A DNA stretch of 64,000 bases from Cryptomeria japonica (lineage: Eukaryota; Streptophyta; Pinopsida; Cupressales; Cupressaceae): assembly GCF_030272615.1 (NCBI RefSeq), contig NC_081405.1:576337752-576401751 (forward strand), in the 5' to 3' direction. Positions 42,778 through 54,795 of the stretch are shown here, one piece after another (the stretch's first letter is position 1; each line of letters begins with the position of its first letter). The position numbers and the translations under genes are program-made. The notes beneath the pieces are model-generated. The model was given only the letters and a program-made list of their open reading frames with translations, had not been told where the DNA came from and searched no databases.

Positions 42778-44140
42778 TGTTGGTATTAAATGAATATTGC
42801 ATTGGAGAAGTATAGTGTTGTCATTGATGTCAATTGCAACTAGTAATGAAGCAAGCATAGCTACTAGTAATGATGCAGTGAAGGTCAACGAGTAACCCTA
42901 AACAGTTGAGATGCAGAACCCTAACCGATGAAGTTTGGAGATCGCTTGTGATGATATATGACTAAATGATGACTGGTGATGAAGATGCCATGTAAGCATG
43001 ATGCACGTGGTGAGTTTTGAAATGGATTTTCCGCATATGAGATAACAGTTTATCTTAGGAATGATCAAATGCATAGTATGAAGTGAGAAACTCATGATGA
43101 GTTACATGATTCAAAGTGCAGTGATCTAGGAACAATTATAGATGCCTAGAAGAATGTAATGTCAATTGCACGTAATATAATGGTTAAGATTGAACCAATA
43201 TGTTTGTAATCTCTATGAGATTTATAGGGTTTGTTTTGTGTTACCGACATAATATTTTTTCTTATAAGGTCGATGATTTGATTCAATGAAATATTGGAAA
43301 TTTGGTTAAGTGTGGAAGGGATTGTTGCCAAACCAGGAGGCATGTCTAAAAAATGTTGTGAAGGAAGATATGAGTGATAAAAGATCTCATTAAGAAAGGA
43401 AGTGCTATTTCTAGATCAATCGAGAACCTATTGTTCTCTAACCATTACAATAGTTAAATCCCTTAATTGGGTAAGCTTTAACAGGCTTGTTGTTGAAATC
43501 CTCTAACTAGGTGATCCATTAGCTTGGATTTATAATACTCCAGTGAGGTTACCTTTAACAGGGTATTGCCTTTAATAGGGTATTTGTATTCAATCCCTTA
43601 ATTGGGTGGCCCTTAATCATATCTGTTCCTAACAGGACATTATTGGATAAGCTTCAAACAAGGTTTGGCTCCTAATAGGGAAAACTTCAGAAGAGTTCAA
43701 AATACTTGTGGGTATTCATCCCCACCATGGTTTTTCCCATTTGGGTTTTCATATGAAAAATTATTGTGTCCAATGGTGAATGATTTTATGGATGTATTTT
43801 TGATATGGTTGATTTGAATGACCGGTAAATCTACATAGATATATTTGAATGACTAGAAATGACCTGAAACATCATTTTACTGGTTTTAGTAAAGTGGTTT
43901 AAAGTTTTATCAAATGGTAATTAAGTTTCCAGATCTTTTGCATTATGTCACTGAGTATTAGGACAACCGGTAAAGTTTAACAGTGCAGTTGTAGATTTAT
44001 CTATGTCTAAACTGGTATACTTTATGAGTTGATTCAGAGTTCAAAGTTTGTTTTGGTGAAAGTTTAGTTTATTTTCTATCTACAAATTCCCCCCCCCTCT
44101 CAGTTGTTGACTGGATCTTTATAGTTTCATCTTATTATCA
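42778..44140 (+). repeat. E3 3' LTR
   Basis: About 1363 bp. Ends attatca, followed by the duplication cccct. It includes the stem-loop near 43707-43724 and the C-rich tract near 44090. An internal duplication of the accttt(a)acagggtatt word (43550-43590), absent from the 5' copy, explains part of the length difference. Confidence 0.9.
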
Positions 44141-45303
44141 CCCCTAACCTTCCTGAGTTTGAAAAGGGTCCCACAACTAATAATCATAAAACTGCAAACT
44201 AGAGCTAGAGGGTTTTGAAAGGATCTCCAAACCTTCATCTCACTCTTGAAGAAACACACTGCACTGACCTCCACATCAATAGAAGGAAGATAAACTATAG
44301 AACATACCCTCTTCACCTTTATAGAAGAAGGGGCCACCTCAATAAGCCACACCATAAAAGACCAAAGATGTAGAGTAATTACAAGGAGCACGAGAGAGTT
44401 AAGTTTTGAAAAGGCTCCTATAACCTTAAAGATCTGATGAACTATAGGCCTACAAGAAACTAGAAAATAACCCTCAATAGAAGAATGATTGACCTCAATA
44501 GGACATACAGAGAAAAAAAGAACAAATAAAACCTGAACAAAACAAGATAACCTCTTGAAAAAGATAGGAAGAAAGGAGCACTCACAACCATCAAGAAGAA
44601 ACCAAGAAAGGCAACATAACAAGAATAAACAAACCCCACACATAGAGGCCCCCTAAAACAAAACAAATCCCAAGGGAAGAAGACAACCTTATAGGAGAGA
44701 AGAGCCCAAAAACTCAACGAAGGTCCAAACCATGGAAGCACCACCTAGATCATGAACACTTCCTCCACACGTAGACAAAAGGAAAGCAATGAAACCATTG
44801 GCATAGGGGTGAAAAACATCCCAAACAAACCCTCCTCCAAGAGTCAGAGAAGAACCCTCCTAGTAGCCAGTAAAGAAACCAACAACTAATCCAAGAGGGA
44901 GAACAGCTGGGGAGAAACCCACCACACTACACACAACATCAAGAGGTTCATCCACACTCCCATCACCACGAAGAAGAGCATGATCTGCAAGAGCTTCATT
45001 AGTGACTAGAGAAAAGTTAATGGTGACCACAACCACCTCCAAGGAGGAGGTGGTAGGCATAAATAGCCAAGACCCAGCAGAGGGGCAAAAACCCACATCA
45101 CTTTTGCCACACACTCCAAACATAATGACCACCACATCAGTAACCACTAACTCTAGCTTGGGTCTCCTATGAAACCCAGTCATGACCCCATGTAGAGGAA
45201 AGAAATATTGCCTCTAGAAGTACTCCACATGTACCCCAACAATGCCATTCACAACCGACACCAGCTCTGCAGCCTTCACAACCTTCATGTCCTCTTTGTC
45301 TTT

Positions 45304-45509
45304 GTTTGTCTATTTGATTTTATCTTGTTTTTTATGTTCCCTTGTATATAATTTTGTGAGTTAAGATCCTAAGATTAGGAACTTGGTTTCTTGAAATTAG
45401 TGATGCCTTATACTCCTTGTGATTTTGCAACACATTCCTCATCTCTCTTTCATCTACTTTACCATGAGTATTTGCATAAGCTCATACTCCCACAAAAGTG
45501 GGGAATAAA
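45304..45509 (+). promoter_or_regulatory. E4 interior end and polypurine tract
   Basis: Short stretch of E4 between LINE3 and the 3' LTR. It ends in acaaaagtggggaataaa, the second-strand primer. Confidence 0.6.
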
Positions 45510-46654
45510 TGTAGTATCCTAAATTGTACTCCCTTACAATTTAGTCCATGTTTTGCACCCTCACATTTGTGTGCATCTCCCAATGCCTTCTTAAGGCCTT
45601 ATTATGCCTTGACTATGCAAATTTTGCCTTCTCTTCATTCCACACAGAACATAACCCCTTGTCCCAACCGCAAAATACAATAGGACTAGAGAGTGAAACT
45701 TTGGTCCTTATTGAAATGAAAGCAGCACCCTTTGGTTCCCCCTCAATTGTGTCCTTCTTTGTCCCCCTCTCGTGTCTTCAAAAATGACTGGTAAATCTCT
45801 CCCCGTGTTGGCCTATGTTGGAAAATTGATACATTTTTTGGTAGGCAAGTATATAAGGATGTTTTCCACTCTCATTTGTATAACAAGACATCATAACAAA
45901 TGGGAAAAATTATCATCATCAAGCATTTCTAGAGGTTTTCAAGGTTGCATTCTTCATTCATCAATTGTGGAGCATTATTACATCATTCATTTGCAATGAT
46001 TTGTGTGTGATTAGAGTTTTTTCATGTTCATGCCATTTCATATAACATATATGATTACATTCAAGAAGCAAAGAATCATTATAAGTCATTCCAGATCTGA
46101 CTTATATCCTTCCATTACTTATTTTAGTATTTGTAATATTGTAATCAAGGTTAATTTCTTAAATGGGATTTGACCTAGGAAAACCCATATTCCCAACCTA
46201 TTTCCCTTTCTTTCTATGTGAAGTAATATGTATGGAGCTGCAATCTTCAGAATATGCATTATTTGCAAAGACAAATCAACCCTTTTTGTTGTGCAACAAC
46301 TTAAGTGAACCAAAATGATGCACACTGCAGTCTCGATATTTTTGGATTTTTTGGGGGATCAGGTCTAAATATACATATACTACTTAGATCTAGGTATGTG
46401 CCTCAATTTCACAATTATAGGTCACTGTTTGTGCAGTTTTACATCTATTTTCAGCTCTTTAACCTAATTTGATTAATTGAACTCATGAAATAGGGTAAAC
46501 AAATTCACAACCCCTTCAATCCAATTAGGATTTAGTTCTTATCATTATTGATTTGTTATTGAATCTATTGGATTCACCTGTCTTTTGAATGTAATGATAA
46601 ATTAGCAGTTTTCATCCCTTTTATGGGGGAAACCTTAGTTTTCCACCCATTACA
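45510..46654 (+). repeat. E4 3' LTR
   Basis: About 1145 bp, the full-length copy; the 5' copy lacks about 480 bp of it. Confidence 0.8.
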
Positions 46655-47527
46655 ATTTTAATACTTTTGATTATGTCTATCTCAAGGAAGAATTTAAGAT
46701 GTCAAAAAATTATGCTAATAAATTTTTTGGCCGATCTTCTTCTCTATAAAACTTTGATTGAAGAATTCATTCTTCTCATATTTCTCTAATAATAATCAAA
46801 ACATTCTTAACATAATTGCTAAGAATTATATGTTAGAAAAAGTGATAACTTTATATGGTGATCCCTCAACATTAAGTTATTACTTAATATTGTCCCAATC
46901 TGTCACTTCTAAAAAGAGTATGCTTACTATTTGTAATGTTAAATCCCATAGTTACAATACTCATCAAAATAAGTTTTTTTTTCAGATTCCAACTTCTCTT
47001 CTTTACTATCAAACTTTTATTCCTCAAGCACCCTATTATTTCTCAAGCATCTAGGCTAACCTATAAAATTCCCCTTTGTGATTTTGTTTAGAGCTCTCAA
47101 ATTTACCATGGAATGGTTTAGGAATCTTTATAGAATATTTTTTTTTTGCATTCCATTAGGCTAATATATATGAATATTTGGATAGAATACTTTTACATTG
47201 ATATATTGATATTATGTACTATATGCATGAAATTTCAACTTTAAAAATGAAAATTCAAGTAAGTTTTTTAATGATAATATCATTTTATTAATTATATTGG
47301 TAAAAGATACATTACTGTTGATAATGATTTGACACTCAACATATGTATAAGAGTGCATATTTTACCTAAAATTAAAACTAATCCCAACTCTCTTATAGCT
47401 ACATCTTAATTCTTTAATCCATTGAATAATATTTGTGAGGAAGGAGAATCTCGGGTGTAGGAGTACTCTTACATCGCCCAAAAATGTTGTTTAGTTTTTA
47501 TATAAGTATTAAAAATTATGGGGTTCT
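46655..47527. other. AT-rich flank of E4, no supported gene
   Basis: A 98-codon plus-strand frame (46758-47054) has biased, low-information composition and no motif, so I do not call it a gene. The rest is AT-rich. A word gtaggagtactcttacatcgccc near 47456 resembles sequence common around plant repeats, but I cannot assign it. Confidence 0.35.
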
Positions 47528-47635
47528 TGACGAACTTATAAGGCACTGAGAGGGGGGCGGGGTGACTCAATGATAGTAAAAACAATACAAAATTGAATAT
47601 CAATTTCACAAACTTAAAACTCAATATGCATGTTG
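47528..47635 (-). repeat. Truncated N-type LTR end
   Basis: gaacttataaggcactgag, then a G-run, then tgatagtaaaaacaata matches the left end of the N LTRs (20117 and 26484). The similarity stops after about 100 bp, exactly where the E5 LTR begins. The fragment is in minus orientation, head to head with plus-strand E5. Confidence 0.6.
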
Positions 47636-48557
47636 TTGGAAATTGACACTTATTGGATTCATTTTATTGTCATTGATTGCAACAAGATTTGATGGAAGTC
47701 ACAAACCGGCACTAGGAGACATATACCAACAGATATCAACATTGGAAGCATTTAGGCCTACACTGGCACCGGCATCGGCATCAATACTTCAAAGAAGCCG
47801 ACATCAAGGAAGATTTATTTAGTAAATTATTTTGTAATTATTGTGGAGGCCAACATTGAATATCTTTTGCAAATGCATTGTAAGTGGACATAAGGAATAT
47901 CATGTGTAATAGGTATATAAGTCAGTCTGCTAGGTCAATTTAAAAGATGAGGTGATAATGGTATTATGATGGAATAGACATAGACATAGACATATATAGG
48001 TAAAGCAGAACTGGGAGATGCAAAATATATGTATGGAGATCATTTTTTAATGCCAACATCATATCATGCAATGATCTACACATATCTTGGAAAGCATTCT
48101 TGGAGGAGAAGTAATACCCGTAATAGTTCAAGTTTGTGAACTGGTATAGAGCAGAACCAAAACCGGAACTCTATCTGTCATAGCAGATGCATTCTTGAGT
48201 TCTTTTTCAATAATTTACTTTGGTAGAAAGCTTGTAGTCAGTGAGGGTCTTTTGTGATGAGTACTATGCTCTAGGCAGTGCGCCTCCCTGCAAGTGCAAG
48301 CCCCTATTTTATGTAATATCTTTTCATATAGCCAGTGAACTGATATTGTGTTTCATAAATCCCAATGTGGTTTTCCCTCATTGAGGTTTTCGACGTATAA
48401 ATTTTGTGTGTTATGGTGTTCATTTATGTGGATGGTTTATTTGCTTCTTATTATATGCTTATTTGTTTACCGGTACATACATGCATGGTTTAGAAAAGTA
48501 AAGATTGTTGATTTTGACAAAACACTGATTCAACCCCCTTTTTCAATGTTCTTAGAT
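47636..48557 (+). repeat. E5 5' LTR
   Basis: Starts tgttggaaattgacac. It contains ggtatataagtcagtctgc near 47911-47929 as a TATA-like word, a caatgtggttttccctca block (counterpart of the LTR block gtttttccca in other families), and gattcaaccccctt near its end. The 3' border is approximate because the primer site is damaged. Confidence 0.6.
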
Positions 48558-48618
48558 CCTGGTACCTCGGAAGAAGTTTAATAGCTTGAGGAAGATCCTG
48601 AAACTAGAATCTTTGAAC

Positions 48619-49733
48619 ATGGCTATGGAGAAGAAACTTTAGATGGCTCCTTAGGATTATGATGTTGAAAGGATGAAGAACTTGAAATTGCAAGAAGAAT
48701 TAAATTCTACAAGTGAATTCATTCTTATCCTGCAAGAAAGGTTATCATCTACTCAAGCCATGAGAAAAGAACTTCTGCAACAACCGAATGATGAGGAGAA
48801 AAATGCTCTTAAGGAAAAATGTTAGAAACTAGAAGTCAAGCAAACATGCTGATGAAGAATGAAATGCAAGATCTGACCATGAGGTTATCAAAAGATATTG
48901 AAGATAGAAAGAAGAAGGAAGATAATCTTGTTTTATCTCTAAAGAATAAGTTTGATGAATGTTGAAGATTGACTCATGAGAATAATCTATTGAGGACTGA
49001 TTTGGCACACTTCCGAAATAATGAACAAGAACTTGAAAGACAAGTAACTACTCTGAGAGATGATCTGACTACTGCAAGTGAGTATAAAGAAAACTTTAGG
49101 ATCGGTGCTACACAGTTGGATGAATTAATGAAAATGACAAAGACAAATTGATGATTCTAGAGAACTTAGATTTGTACAAGGTGAAAACTCCGGTACTGCT
49201 AATGAAGATCAAACAACCAGTATGCAGAAATCATCAGAATAGAGGAAACCGGTAAGGCAATCTAATGCTTATAAATTCCATGGTAGATGCTTTGTTTGCA
49301 ACAAATTTGGGCATATGGCTAAACAATTTAGAAATAAGGAAAATCAAAACTACAATTTTATTCCCGGTCAATGCACAAAATGCAAGAAATATGGTCATAG
49401 ATCAAAATATTGTAGAATGAATGTTAAATGTCATGCATGTGGATAGTTTTGACATTTTTCTAATCATTGTAGGTCACGAAATAAAAATATAAAATATTTC
49501 AAATCAATTTAGGAGAACAATGTTACATGCTATGCATGCAACAAAATAGGTCATATTACTAAGTATTGTAGAGGCAAGGCTCAACCAGTTAATAATGAGA
49601 AAGGAAAGAAAAAGGTAGATAAAATACAACAAGATCACACCAAGAGATGGGTTAGGAAATATAAAGATCAAAGTGGAGATGGATCTATACCAGCTAATCC
49701 ATTGGTAGAACAGAGTATTCCTCCACCAACATG
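48619..49733 (+). pseudogene. E5 ORF1: Gag-like coiled coil with four zinc knuckles
   Basis: Heptad-rich N-terminal part (LKLQEELNSTSEFILILQER, then MQDLTMRLSKDIEDRKKKED, then LERQVTTLRDDLTTASEYKE) ending TQLDELMKMTK, parallel to the FMLDEQIQS end in N. The knuckles are CFVCNKFGHMAKQF (fourth Cys lost), CTKCKKYGHRSKYC (intact), CHACG with two stops then HFSNHC, and CYACNKIGHITKYC (intact). Spacing and order match N. Such arrays bind single-stranded nucleic acid in Gag proteins. There are at least five stops. It lacks a UBN2 capsid domain. Confidence 0.75.
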
Positions 49734-50062
49734 AAATTCCACTAGTAACTGAGGCATAAGTCTTAGTAGTTGGCAAAGTCACTGCTAAATTTTGCCTATT
49801 ACCCCAGAAGAGATCTAAGGAGATCTGGAAAGAGATCTAGAGAAATGTGTTCATAATTGATGAAGGATTAATTAAAAAAAGTTAGGGTTTTTATTCACTG
49901 ATAAAAGAGGGTAAGTGATTTTATTTTCACTCACTAAGCATTCAAGCATTCAGAGTGAAGTTAAGGCGAAGTAAGTGTGAGAAAAGCATTGAGAAAGCAT
50001 TTCAAGCAATTATCTAAAGCACTCAATCATCCACTAACATTTAGTCTCAAGTATTTTCTAAC

Positions 50063-51376
50063 ATGGCATCTAGATCATCAGCACCTACTTTTATTGAAAA
50101 TCCCATCATTGTCGAAGTCAAGGATAGGTTAAGGCCAGTCCTTAAGGAGGTTCCCGAAATTGCTAAGAAGGAAGACTCCGCGGGACCATTTTCTAGGATT
50201 CTTGATGAAGTAATGTATGTTGAAGATGTGAGGGCATACATTCATTGCACTCTTGATGATTTTGGCATCGGAGACATTAGAAGCATGTATCAATCAGTGA
50301 TACTGGGAGACACCATAAAGATCAAACCATAATTCAAGGCAATTGAGGATCTAGGGTTAACCGATATTCTGTACATATCGGAATTCAAGGATGAGGTGAT
50401 CAGATACATTCTGAGTGGGGTTCACAAAAAAATTATTTGGTTAGACAAACCCTACATGATCACGAAGGAGGCAATTTAGGCTGGCATTAGCTTACCTAGG
50501 GTCAAACAAGAACCTGGTAAGAAAATTTCCAACACAGAGGTAAAAAAATCTTTGGTGCTACATCCGATAGTAAATCAATGAGGAAAAGAACAACGACTGA
50601 CATGGATGTAAAGTTTGCAAGCATGATCATAGGATATAAGGTAACTCAATCCAACTGGTTGAATTATGTTGCAATTTCATGCATTCATGCCACATATCAG
50701 ATGCTAAGGAATAATGTGAAGTATGACTTATGTGAATGGATGAGGAGTGAATTGATTCTAAACCTTACTAAGATCAAAGGAACCAAGAAAGACACCTTCA
50801 GATATGGAAACTTAATTGTTTGTTTAATGCTTTACTTTCTGAAAGAGCTACCTAGTTTAGGAAAGAAGAAATGGGCTCATGACATACCGATAGGTATGCA
50901 GATCAAGATAGCTATCACCAGTCTTGGTACCGACAGAAATGAGAAACTTTGCGGGTATTTTAAGACTTTCCAAGAAAACATGAGGAAAAGGGATATAATT
51001 TCAAAGAATATTGTGGAGAAGTATTCCACTAACATATGTTTTATGGTAAAAAATGATGAAACTCTCATTGAAGTAGTTGAACCCAGGAAAATTTAGATTA
51101 CTAAGCTTGGATATGACATAGATAATAAAAATTTTGAGCTTTATGCAAAGATGTTGTTAGATGCCCCATTAGATGATAAGACAAAACACTTTGGTATAGT
51201 AAGAGAGAAGGATGTTGAAGTAAAAACAAATTTTAACAGGAAGAGAAGAGAAAAGAAAATAGAGAAGATGTTTGCATATGTACAAGATGTGCTACATAAG
51301 ATAAACACCTAGTTGGACTCTAAATATAAACAGTCAGTCAAACCGACAGAGTTTGCTACTTAAGAAGTGAAGAAGC
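50063..51376 (+). pseudogene. E5 ORF2, N-terminal part
   Basis: ATG at 50063 (MASRSSAPTFIENPIIVEV). The first open piece runs to 50332. Conserved words continue through stops and one shift: FKDEVIRYILSGVH, PYMITKEAI, VKFASMIIGYKVTQ, LCEWMRSELILNLTKIKG, FRYGNLIVCLMLYFLKEL and STNICFMVKNDETLIEVVEP. Each has a counterpart in N ORF2 in the same order. The longest piece is 50578-51096 (172 codons). E6 cuts the frame at 51377. There is no known domain. Confidence 0.75.
51372..51376 (+). repeat. E6 target duplication, left copy
   Basis: gaagc, against aaagc at 55988-55992 (4 of 5 equal). Both lie inside E5 ORF2. Confidence 0.7.
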
Positions 51377-52758
51377 TGATGAATAATGATGAACAAGTAA
51401 TACCCTAATCGGTATTCAGAGGGGGGGAGTGAATCAGTACACACAAAATCTTCACAACATTTTATCATATTAAAAAGTAGCTGACTGGTTGTCCTCACCA
51501 CTGAGAATAACCATGGCTATACTGGTTATGAAAATATACTTCAGACAACATTCTACAGATCTCAAATCTTGATAGCTACTTTACCAGTTTAGTCATGCAT
51601 GAGTTGCATCAATAATACCACAATCATTTAGCACCGCATGAATATTCAACTTTAATAAAAAACTTCTCAATCATCACATGAAAAATTACAACCCATAACA
51701 CAAATTGTTTCATGTGGAAACCCAAATGGGAAAAACCATGGTGGGGATGAATACCCAGAAGCTTGTTTTGAACTCTTTTGAAGTCTGCTCTGTTAGGAGC
51801 CTAGTCCGATTAAATACTTTACAATAAGGTTCTGTTAGGAACCTATCCTGTTAGGGATCACCCATTAAGGGATGGCTATAAACCTTGTTAAAGGTTGAAA
51901 CCCTATTAAAGGTTACCTTGCTAGAGGACTTAAAGAACTCAATGAACTTGAGTCACCTAGTTAGAGGATTTTCAACAAGCTTGTTAAAGCTACCCGCTCA
52001 AAGGATTTTCCTTCTGTTGAAATGGTTAGAATTCATTAGGTAAATCTCTGATCTGATAACAACACTACTTGCTAAGGCAGATCCTTTTCAGCTCCTCTCC
52101 TTTGCAATCACACTCTGTAGATTCCACACTCTCATTTGGCAAGTATCTCAATATGTAGACACAAACACAACATTTACAAAAACAAACAATAACAAACATC
52201 ATCGACCTTATAGAAAACAATTAGGTTGGTAGCATAAACCCTAAACCCTAAACATTTTAGGTTTACAACTACAAGAGGTCCAATCCTGACCATCCAAACA
52301 TTTTGTATAGAGTGAAATGATCTAAAACAGATTTCAAGACATTCTGCATCATCCAATCTTCACTGCATCTAGAAAATAGTAACCCATCACGCACACTTCA
52401 CACACCACTCAGAACATCGTGCATTCTTGAGGTAGGCATTCAATGCATTTGATCTTCATGTACAAGATCCTCAAGGAAATCCTTCACATGCACATAACTA
52501 ACATGGTATCCTGATCCTTATCATTAATGTTCACAAAACACCATCAATTGCACCACACAAGCTAAACCGAAAACCCTAGAGTTGAACAGAGACTACCAAC
52601 CAGTAGTCACACTTAGTGAACCCTAACACCGGTCCACTCCATCCCAGTTGACCATAACCGCTTCCTTTCTTCATACCGGTGCATACCGGTTCACCTGCTT
52701 GAGCATATATTGACATCATTGACAACATACATTGTCACCTCTTCATCATATACCAACT
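51377..52758 (-). repeat. E6 3' LTR
   Basis: About 1382 bp, plus-strand ends tgatgaataatg and accaact (expected ccaaca). It carries the TTAAC array (about 51790-52010), the telomere-like double motif (52235-52252) and the TATA-like word (52207-52213, minus). Confidence 0.85.
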
Positions 52759-53089
52759 ATCTCCCCCTTTGGCATTGAAGGCAATACTCAATGTATCATT
52801 TCTCAGTATCTGCACCATGCTCAATAACATATACCAATTGTCATATACTGGTTCAAAGATCACAACCACCACCATCTGGACTGGTCAGTGTGCATTCTGC
52901 CATATATTTTCTCCCCCATATATCTTCATCATCAGATATCTTCTCCCCCTTCGACAACAATGCCAAAGTCGAGGCACAAGCTTCCAAGTTTCAGTATGTT
53001 GCTCCACCTATGGAGTAGCATCCTTAAACACATCAATCCTATAAGATCTGACATGGTAGTACCTGACTCATGTGGAGCATACAACTTTA

Positions 53090-53750
53090 GTTTACTTCAT
53101 GAAGGGGCAGAACCCCTAATTCACTTCTCAAATAGGTAAATGTAGTCTTCCGTAAGGGCTTAGTAAATATGTTTACTTGTTGATCCTTAATAGAAACATG
53201 TTCTAATACAACCTCTTTATTCTAAACCTTTTCTCTCAATAAATGATACTTGAGCTCAATGTACTTTGTCCTACCATGCAATACCAGATTTTTGGAAATA
53301 TTGATTGCAATAGTATTATCAGACAAAATACTCACTAGTTCAGATATAAACACTTTGAAGCCATTCACTACATGCTTCATCCAGATTGTTTGAGTGCAGT
53401 TCATAAATGTTGGCACATACTCTGCTTCAGCTGTAGACTAGGAAATATAGCTCTTCTTCTTGCTCGTGCATGAGACTAGTCTTCCACCAATAAAAAATGC
53501 TCCACCGGTTGTGCTCTTCCAGTCGTCCACATTACCTACCTAATGTACATCAGTAAACACTTTGAGACCAAAGTCTCCATTGTATGGATACCACAATCCA
53601 TAATCAACTATCCCTTTTAGATATCTAAGAATCCTCTTTACTACTACCAAGTGGGATTCTCTTGGACTGTTATGAAAATAGGCTACTATGCCCACTGCAT
53701 GAGCAATATCCGGTCTATTGTGCACCACATAGTGCAGTTCACCAGTCATT
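53090..53750 (-). pseudogene. E6 RNase H
   Basis: Open pieces 53749-53540 and 53416-53222. Words: HNRPDIAHAVG, VVKRILRYLKGIVDYGLWYP, VFTDVH (first Asp), AEAEYVPTF, SDNTIAINISKNLVLHGR, and at the end LGVLPLHEVN. The Cys usually before DN is Ser here. Stops occur after FTDVH and in the ISQST-like block. Confidence 0.8.
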
Positions 53751-53752
53751 GA

Positions 53753-54795
53753 CTAGTACTCTTTCTCATCCACTAACATAGTATCATCCTCCTTTGTCAG
53801 TTTGCAACTGGTCACCATCGGTGTTCTAACCAGTTTTCTCTCCTCAATGCCAAAGGTCTTCAATACCTCTTTGATATACTTGGACTGGGTAATAAAGATA
53901 CCCTCCTTCATCTGTTGAATGTGCAGACCAATGAAGAAATTTATCTCTCCAATCAAAGACATCTAAAACTCTTTCTTCATTTCATCTGCGAATGCATGGC
54001 TCATTTCATCATCTCCTTCAAAGATTATTGCATCTACAAATACTTCACAAATCAGAATCTGATCACCTTTAGATTTCCGGTAGATGTCGTTGTCCTCACT
54101 TGTTCTCTGATATCCTATCTTCACAAGATGAGAGTGTAACCATTCATACCATGCCCTTGGTGCTTGTTTCAATTCATACAGGGCCTTGTGTAATCTACAC
54201 ACCATGTCACTATCTTCTGACAAAGCAAACCCATCTGGTTGCTCAATATAAACTTCTTCTAGGATTACATTCAAGAATGTAGACTTCACATCCATCTCGT
54301 ATACCTTAAATCCCTTTAATTCTGCAAATGCAAGTAGCATTCTAACACCTTCCATTCTAGCCACTGGGGCAAAGGTTTCTCCATAGTCTTCTCCCTCTTC
54401 TTGAGCATATCCCTTCCATAAAAGTCTTTCCTTGTTCCTTACCACTATTCCTTCTTCATTCATCTTATTCCTCAAGACCCATTTGGCACCTATTAGATTC
54501 TTGTGTTTTGGTTTGGGTACCAAGGACCATGTTACATTCTTTCGTATCTAGTCTAGCTCCTCTTTCATTGCCTTTATCTAGTTTTCATCGGTAAGTGCCT
54601 CTCTAGTGATCTTAGGCTCCAATTTGGAAATCATGCAAGAGTTTTCTTTCACCTTTCTCCTTGTGAGTATCCCTGCATCTTTGTCTCCTATGATCTTCTT
54701 TGGATCATGATGTAGTTTCACATACCTAGGGATGACCCTAGCTGGTCCTGCTTGCTTTTCCTCTTCTTCTTCCACTCCATATTCTTCTTCCCCTG
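53753..54795 (-). pseudogene. E6 reverse transcriptase, 5' part missing
   Basis: From 54775 the linker end (HHDPKKIIGDKDAGILTRRK) is present, then the polymerase 54523-53963: [76 protein letters not shown] and the active site FVDAIIFEGDDE. There VDD has become VDA, so a catalytic Asp is lost. It continues 53962-53753 (IGEINFFIGLHIQQMKEG; the ITQSKYIKEVLKTFG block). The deletion junction follows at 54795. Confidence 0.85.

Larger units (their letters stand above)
37203..44140 (+). mobile_element. E3: Sirevirus-like Copia element with deleted integrase core
   Basis: Plus-strand element, LTRs 37203-38535 and 42778-44140, perfect 5-bp duplication cccct, primer-binding site tggtatcagagc at 38538-38549, polypurine tract gccaaagggggagaa just before the 3' LTR. 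Gag, protease, integrase, polymerase and RNase H occur in Copia order between 38607 and 42540. Stops and shifts break every domain. The integrase has lost about 60 residues including two catalytic Asp. It is a different family from E1/E7 and closer in pol to E6. Confidence 0.9.
36680..45291 (-). mobile_element. LINE3: 3' fragment of a LINE, split by E3
   Basis: Bounded by an exact 12-bp duplication. The left (3') end on the minus strand shows an A-rich tail and two tandem hairpins like those of LINE-Xm. Without E3 its own length is about 1.67 kb (36680-37197 and 44141-45291). Minus-strand open frames at 44119-44643 and 44860-45183 give hydrophobic peptides without known motifs, so I take the fragment as mainly 3' untranslated sequence. 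I see neither RNase H nor ORF X words in it. The E3 duplication cccct lies at 37198-37202 and 44141-44145. Confidence 0.75.
32031..46654 (+). mobile_element. E4: gypsy-like, largely non-coding LTR element
   Basis: Direct repeats at 32031-32696 and 45510-46654 start tgtag(c/t)atcctaaattg and end ttaca. A purine tract, acaaaagtggggaataaa (45492-45509), precedes the right copy. Flanks aattt (32026-32030) and atttt (46655-46659) agree at 4 of 5 bases. After removal of LINE3 and E3 the interior is only about 4.2 kb. The one protein trace is a Gag C-terminal motif near 34235-34330. There is no polymerase, so this looks like a large non-autonomous derivative. The LTR opening and Gag motif resemble plant Ty3/gypsy elements; the class is inferred. 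Confidence 0.7.

Noticed and set aside
44119-45183. Long minus-strand open frames that could be taken for membrane proteins
   Set aside because: They lie within LINE3, bounded by its 12-bp duplication, have low-information hydrophobic composition typical of T-rich untranslated sequence, and no motif.
46758-47054. 98-codon open frame, possible host gene
   Set aside because: AT-rich and biased composition, no motif, no supporting context. Not enough to call a gene.
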